Source: CAYTRP01 sp964625145 (GTDB lineage: Bacteria > Sumerlaeota > Sumerlaeia > SLMS01 > JAHLLQ01). Taken from it: a DNA stretch of 21,777 nt. This document shows positions 1 to 5,890 of this stretch, in pieces. Position numbers and translations under genes: made by a program. How positions within the stretch are numbered: the stretch's first letter is position 1; the number at the start of each line of letters is the position of its first letter. The notes beneath the pieces are model-generated. The model did not search any database. It was given only the letters and a program-made list of their open reading frames with translations, and had not been told where the DNA came from. The stretch covers positions 1 through 21,777 of the forward strand of contig CAZVAQ010000048.1 of assembly GCA_964625145.1 (NCBI GenBank), read 5' to 3'.

Positions 1-484
1 CTGGCTGCTTGAGACCTTGAACGCCCACACCCGATCGGTGTGCATCGACCTGCGGCTCCCGTTTTATGAGACCCGCCTCATCGAGTTCTGTGCTGCCATG
101 CCAGAGGAAGAGAAGCTGAAGCATGGCCTGATCCGCTGGGTCTTTCGGGTCGCCATGGAGGGGTATCTGCCGGATCTGGTCCGCCTGAGACCGCGGAAGT
201 CCAATTACGAGCCCAACTTTCACGAAGGCCTGCGCAAGGCCGAAAGTGCCCTCATTCGCCATCTCCTCCTCGAGAAGGACCTNNNNNNNNNNCTATCCGA
301 GTTCGTGAATATGGATTATGTCCGGGAGGTGGTTGGTGGATTTGAGGATGGATCGGTGTCCGGCGGAAAGGATCTCATGTACCTTTACGAGATCTTCCTG
401 GTCGCCTTGTGGCTGGATCAGGGGTGGGGGGATTCCACTCCTCCCGCCGGCCTCATGCCTGACTCCTTCCCACCTCTTGCTTGA
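1..484 (+). CDS. Asparagine synthase-like protein, C-terminal fragment
   Basis: The gene begins upstream of the window; the reading frame is open from base 2 to the TGA. About 160 residues of the C-terminal synthetase domain of a glutamine-dependent asparagine synthase (AsnB-type) or a paralogue are present. Recognisable family landmarks are DLRLPFYETRLIEF, matching the usual R-x-PF-D-x-x-L-x-EF segment, then KLKHGLIRWVFR and GYLPDLVRLRPRKSN, matching the usual K-x-x-G-x-x-K...R...LP...R-x-K stretch. Family members transfer ammonia from glutamine to an ATP-activated carboxylate; many paralogues modify cell-surface sugars or peptides rather than free aspartate, and the fragment cannot separate these. 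A 10-N gap lies inside the gene, but the frame before and after it agrees. The ATP-binding and glutaminase domains would be upstream. Confidence 0.8.
   Translation, partial: WLLETLNAHTRSVCIDLRLPFYETRLIEFCAAMPEEEKLKHGLIRWVFRVAMEGYLPDLVRLRPRKSNYEPNFHEGLRKAESALIRHLLLEKDXXXXLSEFVNMDYVREVVGGFEDGSVSGGKDLMYLYEIFLVALWLDQGWGDSTPPAGLMPDSFPPLA
283..292. other. Assembly gap (10 N) in the asparagine synthase-like gene
   Basis: Ten N bases. Translation continues in the same frame on both sides (ends ...LLLEKDL, resumes LSEFVNMDYVREVV), so the true missing length is probably 10 plus or minus a multiple of three. The residues lost lie in the variable region near the end of the synthetase domain. Confidence 0.95.
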
Positions 485-507
485 CCCCCCTCCCCGCCAG
501 ATATAGG
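481..507 (+). promoter_or_regulatory. Possible promoter for the ComEA-like gene
   Basis: TTGACC (481-486) and TATAGG (502-507) resemble -35 and -10 boxes, separated by 15 bases, which is shorter than the usual 16-18. The -35 box overlaps the stop codon of the preceding gene. A transcript starting near 514 would give a leader of about 50 bases to the ATG at 565. Weak support. Confidence 0.25.
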
Positions 508-564
508 CGGATTCCATTCTGAATTGTGTTCGCGATCTGGTATTCTCCAAGGAGGGCTCCTCCC

Positions 565-1293
565 ATGTTCCGCGGGTTGACGCGTCGCGAACATGCCATT
601 GGGGTGGGGCTGCTCCTGTTGTTGGCGGCGGGGGCGGGGTTGCGGCAGTGGATGGATCAACCGCGCTTTGAGACGGCTGTCATTGGAAATGCAATCGATC
701 ATCCTGCCGGGCAGTTGCGTCTGGATGTCGATCCGCAGCCGCGGTTGTCGGAATCGTTGATCGATGGGAAGATCGATCTGAATGTTGCCAGTGCGGCGCT
801 GTTGGAGGAACTTCCCGGCATTGGTCCGGTGAAGGCCGCCAGCATCGTCCAATGGCGCGAGGAGAACGGGCCGTTCGCGCGCGTGGAGGATTTGACGCGC
901 GTGCCGGGCATTGGCGAGAAGACGTTGGAGCGTTTGCGGAGCAGTGTGACGGTTCACGCAAATGAACCGGTTGCGACTGCGCCATCAGCACCGGGTTCCG
1001 TCCTGGGGATGTCGGTCAATCCGTGGCAGATCAGTCCCGATGCGGGGATTGCGGCGGCGGTGCCCCCGCGGCCTGCGCCGCCGGTCGATCCGGCGAGTGC
1101 ACCGGTTCGCATCAATGTGGCGACGGAGACGGAGTTGCAGTTGCTCAATGGCATCGGCCCCGCGTTGGCGCGTCGCATCGTGGAGGATCGCTCGCGGCGC
1201 GGGCCGTTTCGCAGCGCCGATGATTTGCAGCGCGTGAGCGGCATTGGCCCCATCACGGTGGACAAGAACCGCCATCGCATCGTGGTGCAGTGA
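565..1293 (+). CDS. Membrane-anchored protein with two ComEA-type helix-hairpin-helix modules
   Basis: Predicted 242 residues. The ATG at 565 is chosen because AAGGAGG (549-555) sits nine bases upstream; an in-frame GTG at 526 has no such site. Residues 11-25 form one membrane segment (GVGLLLLLAAGAG). Two similar modules follow, about 68-128 and 182-242, each starting with a Leu/Ile-Asn-Val-Ala segment and holding two hairpins: PGIGPVKA, PGIGEKT, NGIGPALA and SGIGPITV. In the ComEA family such modules bind double-stranded DNA without sequence preference, and in competent bacteria the protein pulls DNA across the envelope. Residues 130-180, linking the modules, are rich in Pro and Ala. Classical ComEA has a single module, so a role in DNA uptake is only an inference; no other com gene is visible. 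Transcription probably stops at the hairpin 59 bases downstream. Confidence 0.85.
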   Translation: MFRGLTRREHAIGVGLLLLLAAGAGLRQWMDQPRFETAVIGNAIDHPAGQLRLDVDPQPRLSESLIDGKIDLNVASAALLEELPGIGPVKAASIVQWREENGPFARVEDLTRVPGIGEKTLERLRSSVTVHANEPVATAPSAPGSVLGMSVNPWQISPDAGIAAAVPPRPAPPVDPASAPVRINVATETELQLLNGIGPALARRIVEDRSRRGPFRSADDLQRVSGIGPITVDKNRHRIVVQ

Positions 1294-1312
1294 CGGAGGG
1301 GGCGCCCGATCT

Positions 1313-3610
1313 TCATACGGATGCAAACAGGTCCAGTTGCTGGTTCGTCTTCGCCGCGCGTTGTCGTGCGGCGGTTTTTTTTGCCCACGGTGGTGCGATT
1401 GCCTGCTCCTCCAGCAACTCATCGCCCATGGGCCACAGCACGGTGTTCATCGCGCGGCGCAACAATCGCACATAGGCCACCGGGTCGTAGGCCGTGTCCG
1501 CGTCGGTCAACTTGGTCAGGCGCACGCGGCGCGCGCGGTCCATGTCCTGGGCGGATGTGATGATGTAGGACAGGGCCTGGCCCGCGTGCAGGTTCAGTCC
1601 CGCGTCATGAGCCTGGCGCGCGGCGATGGATTGCAGGCCGTTGCCGGTGTATTCGTCCGGCTCGCGCGAGAGCGACTGGCGGATCACCAATTCTTCCAGC
1701 TCCACCTCGCCGCGCCACAAGGCCCCTTCCCATTGGGCGATGCGCTCCATCACCCACGGACGCATCGCGCGATAGGCCGCGGCGTCGTGGGCCTCGCGCG
1801 CCAGATGCTGGATCAGCTCCAACTGCGCCGCCTTGACAAATCGCGGCAGGTCTCCGCGCCGGCATTCGATGCCGCGGAACTTCAGCGTGCCATCGCGGAA
1901 CGCGCCGAAATACCGCGTGGGCACGGCGCGATCCTCCACCTGGCGCGAGGGGAGAAAGGCCAGCCAGCGATAGATCCCCTCCAGCGCGATGGTCAGCCCG
2001 GTGGCCTGGTCGATCTGCGCGCACAGGGCGGGGATTTCCTCGTCGCGAAATCCCGGCTTCACGATCCACACACAATCCACGTTGGCGTGGAGCATGCGCC
2101 AACCGTTGTCCTCGCAGACCTCGCGGGCGCGCAGCAGCAATTCACGCGAGAGGGCGGAGACGGCTTCGTGGGCCTCGATGCGCCCGAATCGCGCGTTGCG
2201 ATAGCCCAGGTAGCCGAAGCAACACACGAGCATCCACTTGATGGCGTCCTGCCGCTGGTCGAACCGGCGTGCCGCGTCGCCATCGCCGCGCGCGCGGGCT
2301 TCGTTGCGCAATCGCTTGAACTCCACGCGCTTGTCGATCAACGGCCGCAATGCCCGCGACACCAACCCGTCGCGCTTTCCGCAGATCGTGTAGCCAATGC
2401 CGGGAATGACCGGGACGGGATCATGGTGGCAACACGCGCAGTTCACCGTCTCCGGCGAGACATTGAAGCGCGCCATGATGCTGGGATACATGGCGACAAA
2501 GTCCAGCTCCACCACGTCTTCGTGAAACCCCGTCTCCGGGGCGTAGACCAATCCGCCGCGATCGGTGTTCAGCAGTTGCCGCGCGCTCTTCCATGCCTCC
2601 GGGTGCGTCTTCTTCCATGGGATCAGGATGCCGCCGCGCCATGCCTCGTCGAGCTGGATCGATGTGATCCCCGTGCCGATGCTGCGCCGGCCGATGCGCT
2701 GCACGGGAATGCGGGACAGGCGCGCGACCTCCAGCAAGCCGTCCAACCCGTCATGCGACAACATGAACGAATTCGCGCGGTCCAGGTGCCAACGCCCGCG
2801 CAGGGCATACTCCGGTGCCTGGTACAGGATCCGCCCGTAGGAGAAAAACGAGCGCCCGTCCACGCGAATCTCGCGCTCCTCATCCGGCGCGTCGCGGTCC
2901 AGGCACAGCGGAAAACCCAACCGCCGCGCCAGCGTGAACAACAGCGGCAGCAGGAACGAATCGCCGTCCACCGTCAGCACCACGTCGGGGTCCTCGGCTT
3001 CCAGCGTTCGCTGCAGACCGTCGAGGATCGCCCACGGTTCGTCCCAGGTGATGCTGCGCCCGTCCATGGCAAACGTCACCGAGCGCAGGTGAGGGCGCGG
3101 CCCGTGCAGGCGCCCCTCGCCGGACAGCTCCGCGATGCGCAGCGGCGGCAACGCGTAATCCGTCGACCAGCGGTCGTCCGCATTTTGCAGCGCGATCAAC
3201 TGGCCGTCGCGGTGCTCGATCCGGCAACGCATCATCGGGAATGTTTGGTGCTCGAACCCATACACCTGCTCGGGCAACAGATCGGCATTGTACCACGACA
3301 CGGCGGGAAAGCGCTCGGCCCAGCCATTGAGGGCGCGGTGCCACTTCTCCGCGTTCAGCACCCGGGCGGCGTAGACCGCCTTGGGCTGGCCGGTCCAGAA
3401 ATCGACGCGCTCGGTCCAGCCCAACGGCTGGGCCTCGCCGGCGCGCTGCAGCGCCTGCACACAGGCCCGCAACGGCCCCCGGGGGCCGTCCAGAAAGACC
3501 TCGGGCGCGAAGGGCTGCTCCAGCCGCAACCGCCCCCCATCGGCCGTGATGAACCACAGCACCACCCGGTCGCCGGAAGCATGGAGGTCGAAGAGCCAGG
3601 CATCGTGCAT
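1313..3610 (-). CDS. Family B DNA polymerase, divergent PolB2-like, with eroded exonuclease
   Basis: Predicted 765 residues from the ATG at 3610, preceded by GGGAG seven bases away; ATGs further upstream at about 3636 and 3664 are less likely. Motif A is intact (DFVAMYPSI, Asp370). Motif B reads K-WML-VCCFG (Lys458), where active polymerases have K-x3-NSxYG. Motif C reads HANVDCVW (residues 508-515), where YGDTDS is expected, so the first catalytic Asp is Asn510 and only Asp512 remains. The exonuclease sites look lost: the DIE position reads AMD (181-183), and the Exo II region (DPDVVLTVDGDSFLLP) lacks the N-x3-F-D pattern. A cysteine-rich stretch CACCHH (391-396) follows motif A. The last residues include QLDLF (758-762), matching the bacterial beta-clamp-binding consensus. 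The closest group I recognise is PolB2, first described in archaea with scattered bacterial members. A repair or lesion-bypass role is inferred. Confidence 0.88.
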   Translation of the reverse strand: MHDAWLFDLHASGDRVVLWFITADGGRLRLEQPFAPEVFLDGPRGPLRACVQALQRAGEAQPLGWTERVDFWTGQPKAVYAARVLNAEKWHRALNGWAERFPAVSWYNADLLPEQVYGFEHQTFPMMRCRIEHRDGQLIALQNADDRWSTDYALPPLRIAELSGEGRLHGPRPHLRSVTFAMDGRSITWDEPWAILDGLQRTLEAEDPDVVLTVDGDSFLLPLLFTLARRLGFPLCLDRDAPDEEREIRVDGRSFFSYGRILYQAPEYALRGRWHLDRANSFMLSHDGLDGLLEVARLSRIPVQRIGRRSIGTGITSIQLDEAWRGGILIPWKKTHPEAWKSARQLLNTDRGGLVYAPETGFHEDVVELDFVAMYPSIMARFNVSPETVNCACCHHDPVPVIPGIGYTICGKRDGLVSRALRPLIDKRVEFKRLRNEARARGDGDAARRFDQRQDAIKWMLVCCFGYLGYRNARFGRIEAHEAVSALSRELLLRAREVCEDNGWRMLHANVDCVWIVKPGFRDEEIPALCAQIDQATGLTIALEGIYRWLAFLPSRQVEDRAVPTRYFGAFRDGTLKFRGIECRRGDLPRFVKAAQLELIQHLAREAHDAAAYRAMRPWVMERIAQWEGALWRGEVELEELVIRQSLSREPDEYTGNGLQSIAARQAHDAGLNLHAGQALSYIITSAQDMDRARRVRLTKLTDADTAYDPVAYVRLLRRAMNTVLWPMGDELLEEQAIAPPWAKKTAARQRAAKTNQQLDLFASV
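1352..1382 (+). terminator. Intrinsic terminator of the ComEA-like gene, inside the opposing polymerase gene
   Basis: CGCCGCGC (1352-1359) pairs with GTGCGGCG (1366-1373), eight pairs with one G-U wobble, around a six-base loop GTTGTC. One G and then eight T (1375-1382) follow. This is a textbook rho-independent terminator for plus-strand transcription, 59 bases after the ComEA-like stop codon. The same bases encode residues 744-753 of the polymerase on the minus strand. Confidence 0.8.
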
Positions 3611-3659
3611 GGGGGTCTCCCGAGAAGGCGGGGCCATTGGAACGCGGAGTCGGGCGGTT

Positions 3660-3681
3660 GTCATGCGAAAGTTTTGCGAAA
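3660..3681 (-). promoter_or_regulatory. Adjacent 11-bp direct repeats upstream of the polymerase gene, possible operator
   Basis: On the minus strand TTTCGCAAAAC is followed directly by TTTCGCATGAC (9 of 11 bases identical), 50-71 bases before the chosen ATG. Tandem 11-bp spacing places both copies on one DNA face, as for many activator or repressor sites. No clear -35/-10 pair was found beside it, so the role is a guess. Confidence 0.3.
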
Positions 3682-3711
3682 ATTGGGGGCTGAGAAGGAA
3701 TAGGAACGTGG

Positions 3712-3730
3712 TGCAGACGTCTCGTCTGCA
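3712..3730. repeat. Perfect inverted repeat (8-bp arms)
   Basis: TGCAGACG (3712-3719) and CGTCTGCA (3723-3730) are perfect complements around a TCT loop. No T run follows on either strand, so it is not an intrinsic terminator. It resembles dispersed REP-like palindromes, but there is no second copy in the window. Confidence 0.6.
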
Positions 3731-3825
3731 TGGCCCGCCGGTCACGGCCCGACCCATTCCCCATCCGTCGTGGAGCGCGGACGCCCTCGTTCGCGAGTCG
3801 TGGAATGGCGGGTGGACTTACCGGG

Positions 3826-4158
3826 CGAGGACGCCTGCCGTCCACGCTACTTGGGAGATGTTTGGGGGTGACAGGTTGGACTTGGCAGGCGGGGACGCCC
3901 GCCGTTCACGCTACTTGGGGAGATGTTTGGGGGGTGATAGGTCGGACTTGGCAGGCGGGGANNNNNNNNNNNNNNNNNNNNNNNNNNNNNNNNNNNNNNN
4001 NNNNNNNNNNNNNNNNNNNNNNNNNNNNNNNNNNNNNNNNNNNNNNNNNNNNNNNNNNNNNAGGTCGGACTTGGCAGGCGGGGACGCCCGCCGTCCACGC
4101 TACTTGGGGAGATGTTTGGGGGTGACAGGTCGGACTTGGCAGGCGGGGACGCCTGCCC
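3826..4158. repeat. 65-bp tandem repeat array interrupted by a gap
   Basis: A 65-bp unit, starting TCCACGCTACTTGGGG and ending GGCAGGCGGGGACGCCCGCCG, repeats head to tail. Copies are 3841-3904 (64 bp, one G lost), 3905 into the gap, a partial copy 4062-4093, and 4094-4158. The tail of a further unit (GGACGCCTGCCG) precedes the first. Copies match at about 95 % or better. Equivalent positions on the right side lie exactly 65 apart (4062 and 4127). The units abut without unique spacers. Each has runs of four or five G on the plus strand and a self-complementary end (GGCAGGCG...CGCCTGCC, perfect in the last copy at 4138-4157). Copy number is unknown because of the gap. Confidence 0.85.
3962..4061. 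other. Assembly gap (100 N) inside the tandem array
   Basis: Exactly 100 N bases, a conventional placeholder for a gap of unknown size. Flanking repeat phase (matching positions 3939 and 4062, 123 apart) does not fit a whole number of 65-bp units, so the true length differs. The assembly probably broke because the array is longer than the reads. Confidence 0.95.
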
Positions 4159-4198
4159 TACTTCCCAGGCGGCTGCCTTGATTTGGCTTACTGCTGAA

Positions 4199-4217
4199 CC
4201 ATGGCCGTGGGCCATGG
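4199..4217. repeat. Perfect inverted repeat upstream of pheS
   Basis: CCATGGCC (4199-4206) and GGCCATGG (4210-4217) are perfect complements around GTG. It lies about 120 bases before pheS. No T run follows. It could fold in a pheS leader RNA, but no T-box or attenuator architecture was recognised. Confidence 0.5.
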
Positions 4218-4335
4218 CGCCATTCTTGCAGCGGCGACCCGTGGGTTCCGGATTTCCCTTTGACGGACCTCGGGCCTCGCTCCCAGCATCCCGCCACTTC
4301 CAGACCCGGTCATCCAGAAACGGTCGCTCCCACCC

Positions 4336-5400
4336 ATGGCGGAAACTTCCACACCCGAAACCACCCCTTCCCAAGGCGATTTGAGCCAGCTTTCCGCGGA
4401 ACTTCGCGGGCTGCAGGCGGACCTTGACGGCCTGTCCGCGGCCGCCGAGGCGGATTTCAATGCCGCGGGCGAGCTGGCGGCGCTGGAGGAAGTGCGCCTG
4501 AAGTACCTCGGCAAGAAGGGGCTGCTGGCTGAACTGAACCGCCGGTTCGGGGCCCTCTCCGCCGAGGAGAAGCCCATCGCCGGCAAGGAGCTCAACGAGC
4601 ACAAGGCGCGGATCCTCGATCTGTTCGAGCATCGCCGCACGGAGCTGGAGGACGCCGCCATCAACGCTCGGCTGGAGACCGAGCGGGTTGACGTCACATT
4701 GCCGGGCACCACGGCGCCGCGCGGCCATCTGCATCCGGTCGTCCAGGTGCAGCGCGATGTGGAGCGCATTTTCCGCACGATGGGATTCAAGGTCACGGAG
4801 AGTCCGGAGATTGAGTCGGAGTGGGTGAATTTCGAGGCGCTGAACTTCCCGCCCAACCATCCGGCCCGCGACATGCAGGACACGTTCTTCACCGAGCGGG
4901 GCTTCCTGCTGCGCACGCACACGTCCGGCAACCAGATTCGCACGATGATGAATTCGGAGCCGCCGCTGGCGGTGATCAGCTCGGGGAAGGTCTACCGCTG
5001 CGACAGCGACGCGACGCATTCGCCGATGTTCTTCCAGATGGAGGGCTATGTCGTCGGCCGCGACATCTCCATGGCTCACCTGAAGGGGACGCTGCAGGAG
5101 TTCCTCACCGGGTTGTTCGGCCGGAAGGTCAAGAGCCGCTTCCGCCCCTCGTTCTTCCCGTTCACCGAGCCCAGCGCCGAGATGGACATCGAGACGCCAT
5201 GGGCCGAGGGGCAGTGGATGGAGATCCTGGGTTGCGGCATGATCCATCCGAACGTGCTGCGCAATTGCGGCATCGATCCGGAGAAGTGGTCCGGCTTCGC
5301 CTTTGGCATGGGCCTGGACCGCGTGGCGATGCTGCGCTATGGAATCACGAACATCCGGTTGTTGTTCGAGAATGACCTGCGGTTCCTGTCCCAGTTCTAG
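4336..5400 (+). CDS. pheS: Phenylalanyl-tRNA synthetase alpha subunit
   Basis: Predicted 354 residues, normal for the bacterial alpha subunit. It joins phenylalanine to tRNA-Phe using ATP, as an alpha2-beta2 enzyme with PheT in the cytoplasm. The first 100 residues form the predicted N-terminal coiled-coil arm that contacts tRNA. The class II catalytic core follows: FRTMGFKVTESPEIE (motif 1 area), TFFTERGFLLRTHTSGNQIRTM, then KVYRCDSDATHSPMFFQMEG (motif 2), and GFAFGMGLDRVAMLRYGI (motif 3 with its Arg). The usual T-S-P-V-Q segment reads T-S-G-N-Q here. The start is the first ATG of the frame; no clear Shine-Dalgarno site precedes it, unlike most genes in the window. It is followed by a small membrane protein and pheT on the same strand. 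Confidence 0.97.
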   Translation: MAETSTPETTPSQGDLSQLSAELRGLQADLDGLSAAAEADFNAAGELAALEEVRLKYLGKKGLLAELNRRFGALSAEEKPIAGKELNEHKARILDLFEHRRTELEDAAINARLETERVDVTLPGTTAPRGHLHPVVQVQRDVERIFRTMGFKVTESPEIESEWVNFEALNFPPNHPARDMQDTFFTERGFLLRTHTSGNQIRTMMNSEPPLAVISSGKVYRCDSDATHSPMFFQMEGYVVGRDISMAHLKGTLQEFLTGLFGRKVKSRFRPSFFPFTEPSAEMDIETPWAEGQWMEILGCGMIHPNVLRNCGIDPEKWSGFAFGMGLDRVAMLRYGITNIRLLFENDLRFLSQF

Positions 5401-5440
5401 CAGGTCCCCAAATGGAAACCCCGCGCCGGGAGGTGCGATC

Positions 5441-5845
5441 ATGAAATGGATTTGTGTGGTAGCCCTGGTGGTCAACCTGCTGCTGTTCGCCTATGCAGGC
5501 TATTCCTACATCACGGTGCCGAACTCCGAGGTCCAGCGCGTGAAGGCCGAGCTGGAGGAGAAGATCAACCGTGCCGAAGCGGCGAGCGCGGAATTCTGGC
5601 GCGACATCGAGGACCAGTCGGCACGGATGACCGACGATCCCGCCGGTGAGGAGATGGATCTCGAGACCCTGCTGCAGATGCAGGAGAACGAGCCCCCGGC
5701 GCAGCAAGCCGAGGCGCCCGCCGAGCGCGAGAAGATCCGCACCTACGACATTGACTACATGGAGGAGCCCTACGCCGCCGGCGACCGGACGGCCGCGGGC
5801 GTCGAGGAAGCGAAGGAGAAGATTCGCCAGAATCCCCTCCGCTGA
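5441..5845 (+). CDS. Small membrane-anchored coiled-coil protein between pheS and pheT
   Basis: Predicted 134 residues, starting at an ATG with GGGAGGTG (5428-5435) upstream. I do not recognise a family. One N-terminal membrane segment is clear (residues about 3-22, WICVVALVVNLLLFAYAG). A stretch rich in Glu, Lys and Ala follows (about 30-60, with KAELEEKINRAEAASAEF), which suggests a coiled coil, then a strongly acidic, low-complexity tail with several Glu/Pro/Gln clusters. The likely topology is a short cytoplasmic N terminus with a periplasmic tail, or the reverse; the sequence does not settle it. It sits 40 bases after pheS and 45 before pheT, so it is probably co-transcribed with both. 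Most bacteria have pheS and pheT adjacent. Codon use looks like the neighbours, so recent transfer is not suggested. Confidence 0.82.
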   Translation: MKWICVVALVVNLLLFAYAGYSYITVPNSEVQRVKAELEEKINRAEAASAEFWRDIEDQSARMTDDPAGEEMDLETLLQMQENEPPAQQAEAPAEREKIRTYDIDYMEEPYAAGDRTAAGVEEAKEKIRQNPLR

Positions 5846-5890
5846 TCATTCCAATCACAACTCCCTTCCCCTTAAGGAACCCCTGCATCC

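Larger units (their letters stand above)
3611..4335. other. Noncoding region between the polymerase gene and pheS
   Basis: These 725 bases lie between the divergent polymerase (-) and pheS (+) genes. They hold the 11-bp direct repeats, three hairpins (3712-3730, 4138-4157, 4199-4217), a 65-bp tandem array and a 100-N gap. No gene is supported: frames running across the array have repetitive translations, and because 65 is not a multiple of three the repeat is read in a different frame in each copy. No convincing pheS promoter was found. Confidence 0.7.

Noticed and set aside
1244..3703. A plus-strand open frame of over 800 codons opposite the polymerase gene
   Set aside because: Its translation is low-complexity (rich in Arg, His, Gln, Ala) with no recognisable motif, while the minus strand encodes a clear family B polymerase. 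Long antisense frames are common in GC-rich DNA.
3826..4158. CRISPR array
   Set aside because: The 65-bp units touch each other with no variable spacers, and no cas gene is near.
4216..4384. A Phe-containing leader peptide before pheS (attenuator)
   Set aside because: Only four scattered Phe codons in 56, no ribosome site, and no terminator/antiterminator pair; the frame simply runs into pheS.
3847..5475. A minus-strand open frame of over 500 codons across the repeat array and pheS
   Set aside because: It is antisense to pheS and runs through the 100-N gap and the 65-bp repeats; no domain is visible.
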